This document shows, one piece after another, positions 1 through 8,033 of a stretch of 64,000 bases of DNA. The notes beneath the pieces are model-generated. The model saw only the letters and a program-made list of their open reading frames with translations, was not told where the DNA came from and ran no database searches. Location of the stretch: positions 4,402,001 through 4,466,000 of the forward strand of contig NZ_WWGH01000001.1 of NCBI RefSeq assembly GCF_009865135.1, read 5' to 3'. Both the position numbers and the translations under genes were made by a program. This DNA comes from Streptomyces sp. SID8374. Its GTDB lineage: Bacteria; Actinomycetota; Actinomycetes; Streptomycetales; Streptomycetaceae. How positions within the stretch are numbered: position 1 is the first letter of the stretch; each line of letters begins with the position of its first letter.

Positions 1-612
1 TGCGAGGTGGTCGTCGAACTCGCCGATCACCTGCTTCGCCCGCTCGGTGCGCCCGGTGGCCTCGCCGATCAGGTTGAACACGTCGCGCACGTTGCCGATG
101 GGGTCCTCGGGGTTGGCGCCCCGGGTGGCCATCACCGGTATGCCCCGCTTCTCCAGCGCGACCAGGGTCTCGTCCTTGGCGTCGAACGCCTCCACCACGA
201 CGAGGTCGGGCTTGGCCGCGGCGAGCGTGTCGAGGTCGGGCTCCTCGCGGGTGCCGATGTCCGTCACGCCCTGGGGGAGCTTCTCCGCGCTGACCCAGGT
301 CCGGTACCCCTTCGCGTCGGAGACCGCGACGGGCGTGACGCAGAGCGTGAGGGCGTCCTCGACCTGCTGCCACTCCAGGACGGCGATGCGTGCGGCGGGC
401 TTGTCCAGCTTCACCTTGCGGCCGAGGCTGTCGGTGAGGGTGACCGGCTTGGCCGAGGTGGCGGTGGTGTCCCCGGCACAGTCCTTGGAGGCCGGGGAGG
501 CGGCGGCGCCTGCCTCGGGCGTCTTGACGTCGGTGGTGCCGCAGGCCGTAGTGGCGAGGGCGACGGCGAGCCCGGTGGCGGCTGACGCCAGGAGACGGCG
601 GGCGCGGATCAT
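1..612 (-). CDS. Siderophore-binding ABC lipoprotein, N-terminal part (cut by window start)
   Basis: Reading the minus strand from ATG 612 gives a signal sequence with Arg residues, a hydrophobic stretch and a lipobox-like LATTAC, then a periplasmic-binding fold (LGRKVKLDKPAARIAVLEWQ, later PDLVVVEAFDAKD) typical of class III Fe-siderophore-binding proteins. The C-terminus lies outside the window. The ATG overlaps the stop of the upstream ATPase gene in an ATGA arrangement, so the two are translationally coupled. A GAGGA ribosome site lies just upstream. It should capture ferric siderophore outside the membrane for the importer encoded with it. Family call is firm; the ligand is unknown. Confidence 0.88.
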   Translation of the reverse strand, partial: MIRARRLLASAATGLAVALATTACGTTDVKTPEAGAAASPASKDCAGDTTATSAKPVTLTDSLGRKVKLDKPAARIAVLEWQQVEDALTLCVTPVAVSDAKGYRTWVSAEKLPQGVTDIGTREEPDLDTLAAAKPDLVVVEAFDAKDETLVALEKRGIPVMATRGANPEDPIGNVRDVFNLIGEATGRTERAKQVIGEFDDHLA

Positions 613-1505
613 GAAGGGTCCTCTTCTCTGTTACTGCTACGGCTGTTGCCTGCGGAAGTGGTCGGGGCGGGGTGCCGCCCGACGGGGTCGATACGGACCC
701 GGCCCGTACGCGGGTCGGCGTACGCCTCGACGCGGATGTCGTAGACCTCGCCGATGTTCTGCGCGGTGAGGACGTCGGCGGGCGGACCGGCGGCGTGGAC
801 GCGGCCGGCGCGCATGAGGACGAGGGTGTCGGCGACGCGGGCGGCGTGGTCGAGGTCGTGCAGCACGATGCCGACGGCGATGCCGTGGTCCTGGACGAGG
901 TCGCGCACCAGGTCCAGCGTCTCGATCTGGTAGCGCAGGTCGAGGTGGTTGGTCGGCTCGTCCAGCAGGACGACACCGGTGTTCTGGGCCAGGCAGGCCG
1001 CGAGCCACACGCGCTGCGTCTCGCCGCCGGAGAGCTCCCCGGCGGGGCGGGCGGCCATGTCGCGTACGCCGGTGGCGTCCATGGCGTACGCGATCGCGGT
1101 CCGGTCCTCGGCGGAGAGCCCGGAGAAGCCGCGCCGGTAGGGGTGGCGGCCGAAGGCCACGACCTCCGCCACGGTGAGGCCCTGCGGGGCGGGCCTGGAC
1201 TGGGAGAACAGGGTGACCTCCCGGGCGAACTCCCGGGCGCTGAGCAGGGACACGGAGCGCCCGGGGCCGCCGTCTTCGTCCCCACCGCCGCCGCCGAGCG
1301 TCACCGTGCCGTCGTCCACCCGGTGCAGCCGGGCGAGCGAGCGCAGCAGCGTGGACTTCCCGCTGCCGTTTGGGCCGACCAAGGCGGTCGCGCGGCCGGG
1401 TTCCAGGGAGAGCGAGACCCCGTGCACGACGGGGGTCTTTCCGTACCGCAGGACCAGGTCACGCCCGTCGAGGGCGGCCGGGGGCGGGGGATGGCTGGTG
1501 AACAT
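609..1505 (-). CDS. Iron-siderophore ABC transporter ATP-binding protein
   Basis: 298-residue FepC-like ATPase. It shows a Walker A (GPNGSGKST), the signature LSGGETQR, Walker B VVLLDEPTNHLDL and the H-loop VLHDLDHAA. I chose ATG 1505 because the family's N-terminus (ALDGRDLVLRYG) begins shortly after it; an upstream in-frame ATG at 1604 would add an unrelated 33 residues. It energises uptake of a ferric siderophore. No permease gene lies next to it in the window, so permeases must lie beyond the left edge or be shared with the second system at 12.6-16.6 kb. The iron-box-like site near 1621 sits upstream. Confidence 0.9.
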   Translation of the reverse strand: MFTSHPPPPAALDGRDLVLRYGKTPVVHGVSLSLEPGRATALVGPNGSGKSTLLRSLARLHRVDDGTVTLGGGGGDEDGGPGRSVSLLSAREFAREVTLFSQSRPAPQGLTVAEVVAFGRHPYRRGFSGLSAEDRTAIAYAMDATGVRDMAARPAGELSGGETQRVWLAACLAQNTGVVLLDEPTNHLDLRYQIETLDLVRDLVQDHGIAVGIVLHDLDHAARVADTLVLMRAGRVHAAGPPADVLTAQNIGEVYDIRVEAYADPRTGRVRIDPVGRHPAPTTSAGNSRSSNREEDPS

Positions 1506-1620
1506 GGGGCGTCCGGTCGGGTCGAGGGGCGATGGCGCGCGGCACCCCCGGTGGCCGCACACCGCCGACCGCGCCACAAGCTCCCCGAGCCCGACGACGA
1601 CCACACCTGGCGGGCAACAA

Positions 1621-1637
1621 CTAAGGGTTACCTAACT
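1621..1637 (-). promoter_or_regulatory. Iron-box-like operator (DmdR/IdeR type), candidate
   Basis: The minus strand reads TTAGGTAACCCTTAG, a partial match to the actinobacterial DtxR/IdeR/DmdR iron box (TTAGGTTAGGCTAACCTAA-like). It lies about 115 bp upstream of the ABC ATPase start in an AT-richer patch. Inferred to repress the uptake operon when iron is plentiful. Confidence 0.55.
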
Positions 1638-1708
1638 CCTGGAAGGCTATATTCCGCCTGCCGTGTCGGCAATCAGGAGCTGGAGACACCGGATACGGCG
1701 TTCCGGAC

Positions 1709-1949
1709 ACGGGAGGGGGCGTCGGCGCGGGAGCCCTGCTCGGCGGCTGACGGGAACTCCGCCGCACGGGTGCCGCGTTCGGCAGCTGACCGGAACGTCC
1801 GCTGCACGGGTGCGGCGTTCGGCGCCTGACCGAAACGTCCGCCGCAGGGGAGCCCCGTTCGGCGCCTGACGGGAACTCCGCCGCGCGGGAGCCGCGATCG
1901 GTGGCTTAACGGGACTCCGCCGCGCGGGAGCCCTGCTCGGCGGCCGTAC
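1709..1949. repeat. 39-40-bp imperfect tandem repeat, about six units
   Basis: Units begin near 1752, 1791, 1831, 1871 and 1911, with a partial unit before. Each carries a GGAAC(T/G)TCCGCCGC core and ends in GGCGCCTGAC or a variant. The array starts inside the 3' end of the AraC-family gene (its last 15 or so codons are one unit) and runs on into the spacer before the siderophore operon. It looks like expansion of the gene's own tail. Confidence 0.85.
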
Positions 1950-2787
1950 GGAAGGCGGCCCCCGTGGCCGTACTGAAGAAGGCCCCCGGTGTCGTTCCCA
2001 CCACCCGCCGGAACGCGGCGATGAAGGTGCTGGGCTGCGCATAGCCGAGTTCCAGGGCGACGGACTGCACATCGAGTCCCTCGGAGAGCAGCGTCAACGC
2101 CCGGTGGACGCGCAGCGTCTGCCGCCACTGGCTGAAGGACAGCCCCGTGGAGTGCCGGAACGCCCGGGTGACCGTACGGTCGCTGGTCCCCAGGGCCCGC
2201 GCCCACTCCTCCAGCGACCGGGCGTCGGCGGGGTCCTCCAGCAGGGCCTCGGCGATGGTGTCGATCCGGGCGTCGCCGGGCAGCCGGAGCGTGAACTGGC
2301 GCTCCGACGGCAGCAGTACGTCGAACACGACGGACTCCGCCCGCGCCCGGGCCCCGGCGTCGAGGTCCGTACGGGCCAGATGGGTCAGCAACGACTCCAG
2401 CAGCGGGGTCATCGCGATGGCGGTCGGCCCCTCGAAGGCGAGCGGCGTCCGCTCGGGCGCGAAGAAGGCGTCGTAGAACTCGACCCCCGCCGTCAGCCGC
2501 CCCCCGTGCACCACCCCGGCGGGCATCCACAGCCCCTGCCCCTCGGACACGGTGAACACCTGGTCCGCCACCCGGGACATCAGGGTGCCGCCGCGCACCC
2601 AGACCAGTTCGTGCAGGGGGTGGGTGTGCGGCTCCCACTCGGTGGGGACACCGGGTACGTGGGACTCGGAGATGATCACGAACGGAGCCGAAGCCCCCGC
2701 CGGAACGGCCGAGGCCCGGCACACCACGGTGCCGGGCTCACGCGGCCACGCCCCGAAACCGGGGAGGTCAGGAGGGCGAGGGGGCAT
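1906..2787 (-). CDS. AraC-family transcriptional regulator
   Basis: 293 residues. The N-terminal cupin-like sensor half has HPLHELVWV and later PAGVVHGG. The C-terminal half has two helix-turn-helix motifs: LEEWARALGTSDRTVTRAF, and the family hallmark QSVALELGYAQPSTFIAAFRR followed by GTTPGAF. It lies upstream of, and on the same strand as, the siderophore ABC genes, a common arrangement for AraC regulators of siderophore transport in Streptomyces, so control of that operon is a reasonable inference. The last residues (TAAEQGSRAAESR) are encoded by one unit of the 40-bp repeat array, so the C-terminus may vary between strains. Confidence 0.9.
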   Translation of the reverse strand: MPPRPPDLPGFGAWPREPGTVVCRASAVPAGASAPFVIISESHVPGVPTEWEPHTHPLHELVWVRGGTLMSRVADQVFTVSEGQGLWMPAGVVHGGRLTAGVEFYDAFFAPERTPLAFEGPTAIAMTPLLESLLTHLARTDLDAGARARAESVVFDVLLPSERQFTLRLPGDARIDTIAEALLEDPADARSLEEWARALGTSDRTVTRAFRHSTGLSFSQWRQTLRVHRALTLLSEGLDVQSVALELGYAQPSTFIAAFRRVVGTTPGAFFSTATGAAFRTAAEQGSRAAESR

Positions 2788-2838
2788 GGGACCGACTGTA
2801 TCCGGTGCCCCCCGCGTACCCCCTACGCCCTCGCCCCC

Positions 2839-4482
2839 TCAGCTACCGGCCAGCAGCTCGTCCGCGTCGACGATGCGGTACGCGTACCCCTGCTCGGCCA
2901 GGAACCGCTGGCGGTGCGCCGCGAAGTCCTGGTCGATGGTGTCGCGGGCGACGACCGAGTAGAACCGCGCCTCGTGCCCGTCGGCCTTCGGCCGCAGGAC
3001 GCGCCCGAGTCGCTGGGCCTCCTCCTGGCGCGACCCGAAGGTCCCGGAGACCTGGATGGCGACGGTGGCCTCCGGCAGGTCGATGGAGAAGTTGGCGACC
3101 TTGGAGACGACGAGGACGCTGATCTCCCCGTTCCGGAAGGCGCCGAAGAGCTTCTCGCGCTGGGCGTTGCTGGTCTCGCCCTTGATGACGGGGGCGTCCA
3201 GGTGTTCCCCCAGCTCATCCAGCTGATCGATGTACTGCCCGATGACGAGGGTCTGCTCGCCCTGGTGCTTGCGTACGAGCGCCTCGGTGACCTTCCGCTT
3301 GGTGGCGGTGGTGGCGCAGAACCGGTACTTCTCCTCCGCCTCGGCGGTGGCGTACGCGAGCCGCTCGGAGTCGGTGAGGTTGACCCGTACCTCGACGCAG
3401 TCGGCGGGCGCGATGTAGCCCTGCGCCTCGATCTCCTTCCAGGGGGCGTCGAACCGCTTGGGCCCGATGAGCGAGAACACATCGGACTCCCGCCCGTCCT
3501 CCCTCACCAGGGTCGCGGTGAGACCGAGCCGCCGCCGGGCCTGGAGATCGGCGGTGAACTTGAAGACGGGGGCGGGCAGCAGGTGGACCTCGTCGTAGAC
3601 GACGAGCCCCCAGTCACGGGAGTCGAAGAGCTCCAGGTGCGGGTAGATGCCCTTACGCCGGGTGGTCAGCACCTGGTAGGTGGCGATGGTGACCGGCCGG
3701 ATCTCCTTCTTCGTACCGCTGTACTCACCGATCTCGTCCTCGGTGAGCGAGGTCCGCTTGACCAGCTCGTGCTTCCACTGGCGGGCGGAGACGGTGTTGG
3801 TGACGAGGATGAGCGTGGTGGCCTTGGCCTCGGCCATGGCACCGGCCCCGACGAGGGTCTTCCCGGCCCCACAGGGCAGCACCACAACCCCCGACCCGCC
3901 GTGCCAGAACCCCTCGACGGCCTGCCTCTGGTAGGGCCGCAGGGCCCAGCCGTCCTCGGCCAGCTCGATCGGATGGGCCTCGCCGTCGACGTACCCCGCG
4001 AGGTCTTCGGCCGGCCAGCCCAGCTTCAGCAGGGTCTGCTTGATCTGCCCGCGCTCGGAGGGGTGCACGGCCACGGTGTCCGGATCGATCCGGGCGCCGA
4101 CGAGCGGCTGCACTTTCTTGGACCGCAGGATCTCCTCCAGCACGGGCCGGTCGGTGCTGGTGAGCACCAGCCCGTGCACCGGGTGCTTGGAGAGGGTGAG
4201 CCGCCCGTACCGCGCCATCGTCTCGGCGATGTCGACCAGGAGCGCGTGCGGCACGGGGTAGCGGGAGAACTCCACCAGGGCATCGACGACCTGCTCGGCG
4301 TCGTGCCCGGCGGCCCGGGCGTTCCACAGCCCGAGCGGGGTGACCCGGTACGTATGGATGTGCTCGGGCGCACGCTCCAGCTCCGCGAAGGGTGCGATGA
4401 CCCGACGGCAGGCGTCCGCCAGCTCGTGGTCGACTTCGAGGAGCAGCGTCTTGTCGCTCTGGACGATGAGGGGTCCGGTCAC
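2839..4482 (-). CDS. XPB/Ssl2-type DNA repair helicase
   Basis: 547 residues from GTG 4482, the usual length for actinobacterial XPB. It has an N-terminal damage-recognition-like region, then an SF2 helicase core: LRPYQRQA near 181, Walker A PCGAGKT at 203-209, DEVH box at 297-300, GLTAT motif III, and the C-terminal lobe with QRLGRVLRP (motif VI). I chose GTG 4482 because an AAAGGG ribosome site precedes it and the conserved MTGPLIVQ start follows; the longer frame upstream is low-complexity. Role: 3'-5' DNA unwinding in repair, by homology to archaeal and mycobacterial XPB. In Mycobacterium the homologue is neighboured by the helicase-associated gene, whose counterpart here lies at 8626. 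Confidence 0.93.
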   Translation of the reverse strand: MTGPLIVQSDKTLLLEVDHELADACRRVIAPFAELERAPEHIHTYRVTPLGLWNARAAGHDAEQVVDALVEFSRYPVPHALLVDIAETMARYGRLTLSKHPVHGLVLTSTDRPVLEEILRSKKVQPLVGARIDPDTVAVHPSERGQIKQTLLKLGWPAEDLAGYVDGEAHPIELAEDGWALRPYQRQAVEGFWHGGSGVVVLPCGAGKTLVGAGAMAEAKATTLILVTNTVSARQWKHELVKRTSLTEDEIGEYSGTKKEIRPVTIATYQVLTTRRKGIYPHLELFDSRDWGLVVYDEVHLLPAPVFKFTADLQARRRLGLTATLVREDGRESDVFSLIGPKRFDAPWKEIEAQGYIAPADCVEVRVNLTDSERLAYATAEAEEKYRFCATTATKRKVTEALVRKHQGEQTLVIGQYIDQLDELGEHLDAPVIKGETSNAQREKLFGAFRNGEISVLVVSKVANFSIDLPEATVAIQVSGTFGSRQEEAQRLGRVLRPKADGHEARFYSVVARDTIDQDFAAHRQRFLAEQGYAYRIVDADELLAGS

Positions 4483-4837
4483 GCGCTTCGGCCCTTTCTG
4501 CGGGGTGCGGCCACGGATGCGGCCAAACGTCCAGTGTGCCGCATCGGGGGGCGGGGCGGGGTGGGTGTGTGCGGCGGGCGGGGCTTCGTGCGGTGGCTGC
4601 GGGGCGGGCCTGGGACTCAGCCGCACCAGCCGTACGCCGCACCGCCGCCGCCTCCGCGGCTGCGCCCGCCGTGGACCGGGGGAACGGCACCGGCGACGCC
4701 ACGTCGCCGGTGTCCGGGGTCCGACCGGGGCACCCTGCCTCCTGACGCTGCACGACGTCGACGACCTCGTCGAAGTGGAACCGGACACCGTACGCTTCCC
4801 GCTCCACCACCTGCCCGCCCCTCAACAGCAGGGGCCA

Positions 4838-4933
4838 TTACGGCAGACCACCGAGCCGAATAGCGCTCCACCACCCGTAAAGAGTCGAGGTCAACGGCAA
4901 AAAATACGCCCTGTACTCCGTGATCTTGCTCAT
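4838..4933 (-). pseudogene. Possible decayed immunity ORF behind toxin fragment
   Basis: ATG 4933 starts 6 bp after the stop of the toxin-like fragment on the same strand. It encodes MSKITEYRAYFLPLTSTLYG and 11 more residues, then an in-frame TAA at 4838-4840. Beyond the stop the same frame stays protein-like (RGGQVVEREAYGVRFHFDEV) to about 4740, so the stop may be a mutation in a longer gene. Position right after a toxin C-terminus is what an immunity gene would occupy. This is inference from context; no family was recognised. The rest of 4483-4740 shows nothing I can assign. Confidence 0.3.
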
Positions 4934-4939
4934 TCGTAC

Positions 4940-5195
4940 CTAGCGTCCACAGTTGTAGTGGTACGCAGTGATGACGCCGACGGGGCGGCGGTCTTTGGAT
5001 CGCGAGTCCACTCGCTCGGTGAACACCACTTTCATGCCGCCGGCGTATGGGTTCCGGAAAGTGCGACTGTCCAGCTTGCAAGCGACCGCACTGCCGCTGG
5101 CCGTGTACTTTCCTCGCCCCAACGTCTTGTCGATGTCCTGCTTCATATTCGACCGACTTGAGATCTGGCCGGAGTGACCGGACTCGATGTGGCGC
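4940..5195 (-). pseudogene. C-terminal fragment of a polymorphic-toxin-like nuclease
   Basis: About 80 codons ending at TAG 4940. The fragment reads RHIESGHSG, then KTLGRGKYTASGSAV, then RRPVGVITAYHYNCGR. A conserved His near the start and a terminal 'V.G.ITAY' strand are general features of BECR-fold RNase toxins at the ends of Rhs/CDI-type polypeptides. The upstream part is missing; a transposase remnant on the opposite strand abuts it near 5190, so the gene was probably truncated by insertion or deletion. Codon use is less GC-biased than in the neighbours. Family assignment is tentative. Confidence 0.38.
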
Positions 5196-5345
5196 TTGGA
5201 GTTCAAGCGGGACGCGATCGCCTTGGTGTTGTCGTGGGAGAAGACGGTCACGGAGGTCGCGCGTGACCTGGGCGTGAGTACGGGGCGTCGGTGGGGCTGG
5301 GTGAAGCAGGCGAAGATCGACAGGGGTGAGGGTCCGGCAGTGACG
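5187..5345 (+). mobile_element. IS3-family transposase OrfA remnant
   Basis: ATG 5187 begins MWRLEFKRDAIALVLSWEKT followed by VTEVARDLGVS, WVKQAKIDRGEG. This is the N-terminal helix-turn-helix of IS3-type OrfA proteins (EFKRDAIALV...TVTEVARELGVS...WV). Homology fades after about 50 codons and no OrfB, no terminal inverted repeats and no target duplication were seen. It is a fossil that probably removed the 5' part of the neighbouring toxin gene. Confidence 0.7.
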
Positions 5346-5660
5346 GACCCCGGCGGAGGAGCCGTCCGTCTCCCCGCCCGCACGCTCGGACAACTTGTTT
5401 GTGCCGCATCCCGCCGGCACCGGGCTCCAGGCGGTGTGGAAGAAGCCGGACTCCACGATGCTCGCGCTCGGCGAGGCCTGACGCGGTCGAGCCCGCACGG
5501 ATCGAGGCGATCCTGAGCGACGGTGACGGGTCCGAGGGCAAGGGCCGCTGGCAGAAGGACGAGAGCGGCGGCTTTCTGGAGATGGCCCTGCTGTGCGTGG
5601 GGGAAGGGCGCCACGGGGACGGACACCTTCGAACGGTTCCGGGGCATGGACCCCGCCTGA
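5345..5660 (+). pseudogene. Decayed unknown ORF fragments
   Basis: Protein-like pieces occur in shifting plus frames. One is DNLFVPHPAGTGLQAVWKKP ending at a TGA near 5481. A second frame has VEPARIEAILSDGDGSEGK and GFLEMALLCVG. A third frame has KGATGTDTFERFRGMDPA, ending at TGA 5658-5660. The pieces read as one or two genes broken by stops and frameshifts. No family was recognised. The segment lies between the IS3 remnant and the convergent DUF2071 gene. Confidence 0.35.
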
Positions 5661-5684
5661 TGGCGGCGAGAATTTCCTGAAGCC

Positions 5685-6458
5685 TCAGGTCCCGCGCCGC
5701 TGCGGCCCGAAGCGTACGGGGACGCCGGGGGAGTACAGCACGCTCACCGGCTCCCCGACCGGCGCGGGCAGCCCGCCGGCCGCCACCAGGTCCTCGTCGC
5801 ACTCCAGCAGCTCCGCCCGGTGGAGGGGCCACCGGGGGTGGGCGTTCGGCAGATAGGCGGTCCGCCCGAAGAAGGAACTGTGCAGGGCCCAACGGGCGGT
5901 CAGGAAGTGCTCCAGGGGCGTGGGTTCATCGATGGCCTCCCCCGCCCGCAGCACGATCCGGCTCCGCGCACCGCGCGGTCCGGGCCAGCGCCGGGCGCTC
6001 GTGTACGTGAGGGTGTCGCCGGAGCGCGCGATGTCCATCCGGGACCACACGTACGGCAACCGGAACGCGGCCCGCGCCACGAGGACGGGGATCAGCCGCG
6101 AGGCGTCGAGGGACCGGAAGACGACACCGCGCCGCCCGCGCTCATCGACCGAGTACAGCCGCACGTTGGTCTCGGGAAAGGTCCCCAGATACGGAAGCCC
6201 CGGCAGCCCGAACCCGCCCACCCGGTACATCCGGAACGCCACGAGCCCCACGTACGTCGACGTCCCGTCGAAGGTGTCCGGCACCGTCCCCGCCGGCAGC
6301 AGCGGCGCCACATCCGCCGGATCGACCTCCCAGTGCAGGAACGCCAGATCCAGCCAGGACTGCGTGAGCAGCGGCGGCATCGGCGCCCGGGGCGGGTCTG
6401 CCGAAACCGGCTCGGGTCCCACCTGCCTCAGCCCGAGGCCCTGATCGGCGAAGGACAT
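5685..6458 (-). CDS. DUF2071 (YqjF-like) protein
   Basis: 257 residues from ATG 6458. It matches the YqjF/DUF2071 pattern: LTQSWLDLAFLHWEVDPADV near the N-terminus, 'LLPAGTVPDTFDGTSTYVGL', an ETNVR motif, GVVFRSLDASRL and LEHFLTARWALHS near the C-terminus. The family is cytosolic and of unknown biochemical role. It stands alone, convergent with decayed ORFs to the left and divergent from the ATPase/RloB pair to the right. A longer frame begins at 6536, but the family N-terminus supports 6458. Confidence 0.85.
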   Translation of the reverse strand: MSFADQGLGLRQVGPEPVSADPPRAPMPPLLTQSWLDLAFLHWEVDPADVAPLLPAGTVPDTFDGTSTYVGLVAFRMYRVGGFGLPGLPYLGTFPETNVRLYSVDERGRRGVVFRSLDASRLIPVLVARAAFRLPYVWSRMDIARSGDTLTYTSARRWPGPRGARSRIVLRAGEAIDEPTPLEHFLTARWALHSSFFGRTAYLPNAHPRWPLHRAELLECDEDLVAAGGLPAPVGEPVSVLYSPGVPVRFGPQRRGT

Positions 6459-6605
6459 GCTTGCAGCATCGCAGATGGGCCGCGACCGCCGCCGGGAGAT
6501 GACGAGAGCAGGCGGGCACCTCGGGAGGCGGGGCATTCGTCATGACTGAGCCATTGGCCTACACGGACGAGTGGCATCACTAGGCAATGTCGTTTCGCTG
6601 CCGCT

Positions 6606-6624
6606 ATCGTCAGGCTATGACGAT
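6606..6624. promoter_or_regulatory. Perfect inverted repeat upstream of the AAA15/RloB module
   Basis: ATCGTCA, 5-bp spacer, TGACGAT: perfect 7-bp arms, 45 bp upstream of the ATPase start and in the spacer shared with the divergent DUF2071 gene. The size suits a dimeric repressor operator. No regulator gene is adjacent. Confidence 0.5.
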
Positions 6625-6668
6625 ATGAGCCATGGGAAGACAGCATTCGATGCTTGGAGAGGCTGGCT

Positions 6669-8033
6669 ATGCTGCTGCGGTTCCAGGTCACGAATCACGC
6701 TTCGCTGCTGGAGGAACAGGAGCTGTCCCTCATCGCCGCCGACCGGCACCCGGAGCGGGCGGAGTTCCCTTCCCCGGCTGGAGACGAGTTCGCGGTTCCC
6801 GTCGTCGCGGTCTACGGGACGAACGCCTCCGGAAAGTCGAACGTGATCGACTCCATCGGCTGGATGCGGTCGGCGGTCCTGACCTCGTTCCGTCGGTGGG
6901 ACCCCAGCGGCGGAGTTCCACGCCGCACCTTCGCGCTCGGTCAGGGCGCGGCTGAGCGGCCCAGCTCCTTCGCGGTCGACTTCGTCGTCGGCGGGGTGCA
7001 CCACCAGTTCGGCTTCTCGGTCAACGACGAGCGCGTCACCGAGGAGTGGCTGTACTACTACCCCGAAGGGCGCCAGCGCCGCCTGTACGAGCGCGGGGCG
7101 GACGACGTCGTCACCTTCGGGCGGTGGCTCACCGGCCGGCGGAAGCTGATCGCGGAACTGCTCAGGCCGAACAGCCTGTATCTGTCCGTCGCCGCAGCGC
7201 AGGGGCACGACCAGCTCGGTGAGGTCTTCCGGTGGTTCAGGTCAGGTCTGCGGATGGCCACCGACCACGACTTCCCCCAGCGCCTCGATCACACTGTGCG
7301 GCTCTGTCTCGAAGGCAGGGACGGCCGGGCGGACCAGCCGGTGCTGGACCTCCTCCGCTTCGCCGACCTCGGCGTCTCCGGACTGGAGATCCAGGACTGG
7401 GACGAAAGCGTCAGGGAGGACCACCAGCGAATCACACAGGCGCTTCGCGACGCGCTAGGGGACAAGGTGCGCGTGCGGGAGGACGCCAAGCGGCGGGTCA
7501 GGGTGGAGCACCGGACCGCTGAGGGTGTCTTCCCGCTTGACCTCGCCTACGAGTCGAGCGGCACGCGTACGTGGATCGGCCTCATCGGCCCCGTCATCAC
7601 CACGCTGGCCGACGGCGGGGTGCTCTGCGTGGACGAACTCGACGCCCGGTTGCACCCCTATCTGGTGGACGCCCTGGTCGGCATGTTCCAGTCTCCCGAG
7701 ACCAACAGCAGGGGAGCGCAGCTGGTCTTCAGCACACATGAGGCAGCCCTGCTCGGGCGCAACGTACGGACCGAACTCTTCAGGGATCAGGTCTGGTTCA
7801 CAGAGAAGGACCCGCGGACTCTGGCCACGCGCCTGTTTCCGCTGACCGAGTTCTCGGTGCGCAACTCGGCCGACAATTTGGAGAGGCGCTATCTGGGCGG
7901 GCGCTACGGGGCGGTACCGCATTTGGACGACGACCTGCTGCGGGATGTGGCCGTGGCGTTCCGGCATGGGGGTGGGCGTGAAGCGGGGAAAGCCGCTAAA
8001 GCGGACGAAGGGCGTACGTCCGGAGCAGCGTAG
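6669..8033 (+). CDS. AAA15-type (OLD/RecF-like) ATPase of a defence-like module
   Basis: 454 residues from ATG 6669, with GGAGAGG six bases upstream. It has an N-terminal Walker A GTNASGKS at 50-57, a long insert, an ABC-type signature ESSGTRT near 295, Walker B VLCVDELD near 318 followed by RLHP, and a FSTHEAALL H-motif near 354. This is the AAA15/ABC-ATPase architecture of RloA/AbiLi-type abortive-infection proteins, which act with a nuclease-like partner. The partner, RloB, overlaps its 3' end. By family knowledge the pair senses phage and triggers toxicity; the trigger and target are unknown. It sits among accessory debris between two helicase-related genes, consistent with horizontal gain. 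Confidence 0.88.
   Translation: MLLRFQVTNHASLLEEQELSLIAADRHPERAEFPSPAGDEFAVPVVAVYGTNASGKSNVIDSIGWMRSAVLTSFRRWDPSGGVPRRTFALGQGAAERPSSFAVDFVVGGVHHQFGFSVNDERVTEEWLYYYPEGRQRRLYERGADDVVTFGRWLTGRRKLIAELLRPNSLYLSVAAAQGHDQLGEVFRWFRSGLRMATDHDFPQRLDHTVRLCLEGRDGRADQPVLDLLRFADLGVSGLEIQDWDESVREDHQRITQALRDALGDKVRVREDAKRRVRVEHRTAEGVFPLDLAYESSGTRTWIGLIGPVITTLADGGVLCVDELDARLHPYLVDALVGMFQSPETNSRGAQLVFSTHEAALLGRNVRTELFRDQVWFTEKDPRTLATRLFPLTEFSVRNSADNLERRYLGGRYGAVPHLDDDLLRDVAVAFRHGGGREAGKAAKADEGRTSGAA

Noticed and set aside
2104..4863. 919-codon plus-strand frame over the AraC and XPB genes
   Set aside because: Shadow of two convincingly assigned minus-strand genes; low-complexity Asp/Gly/Arg composition.
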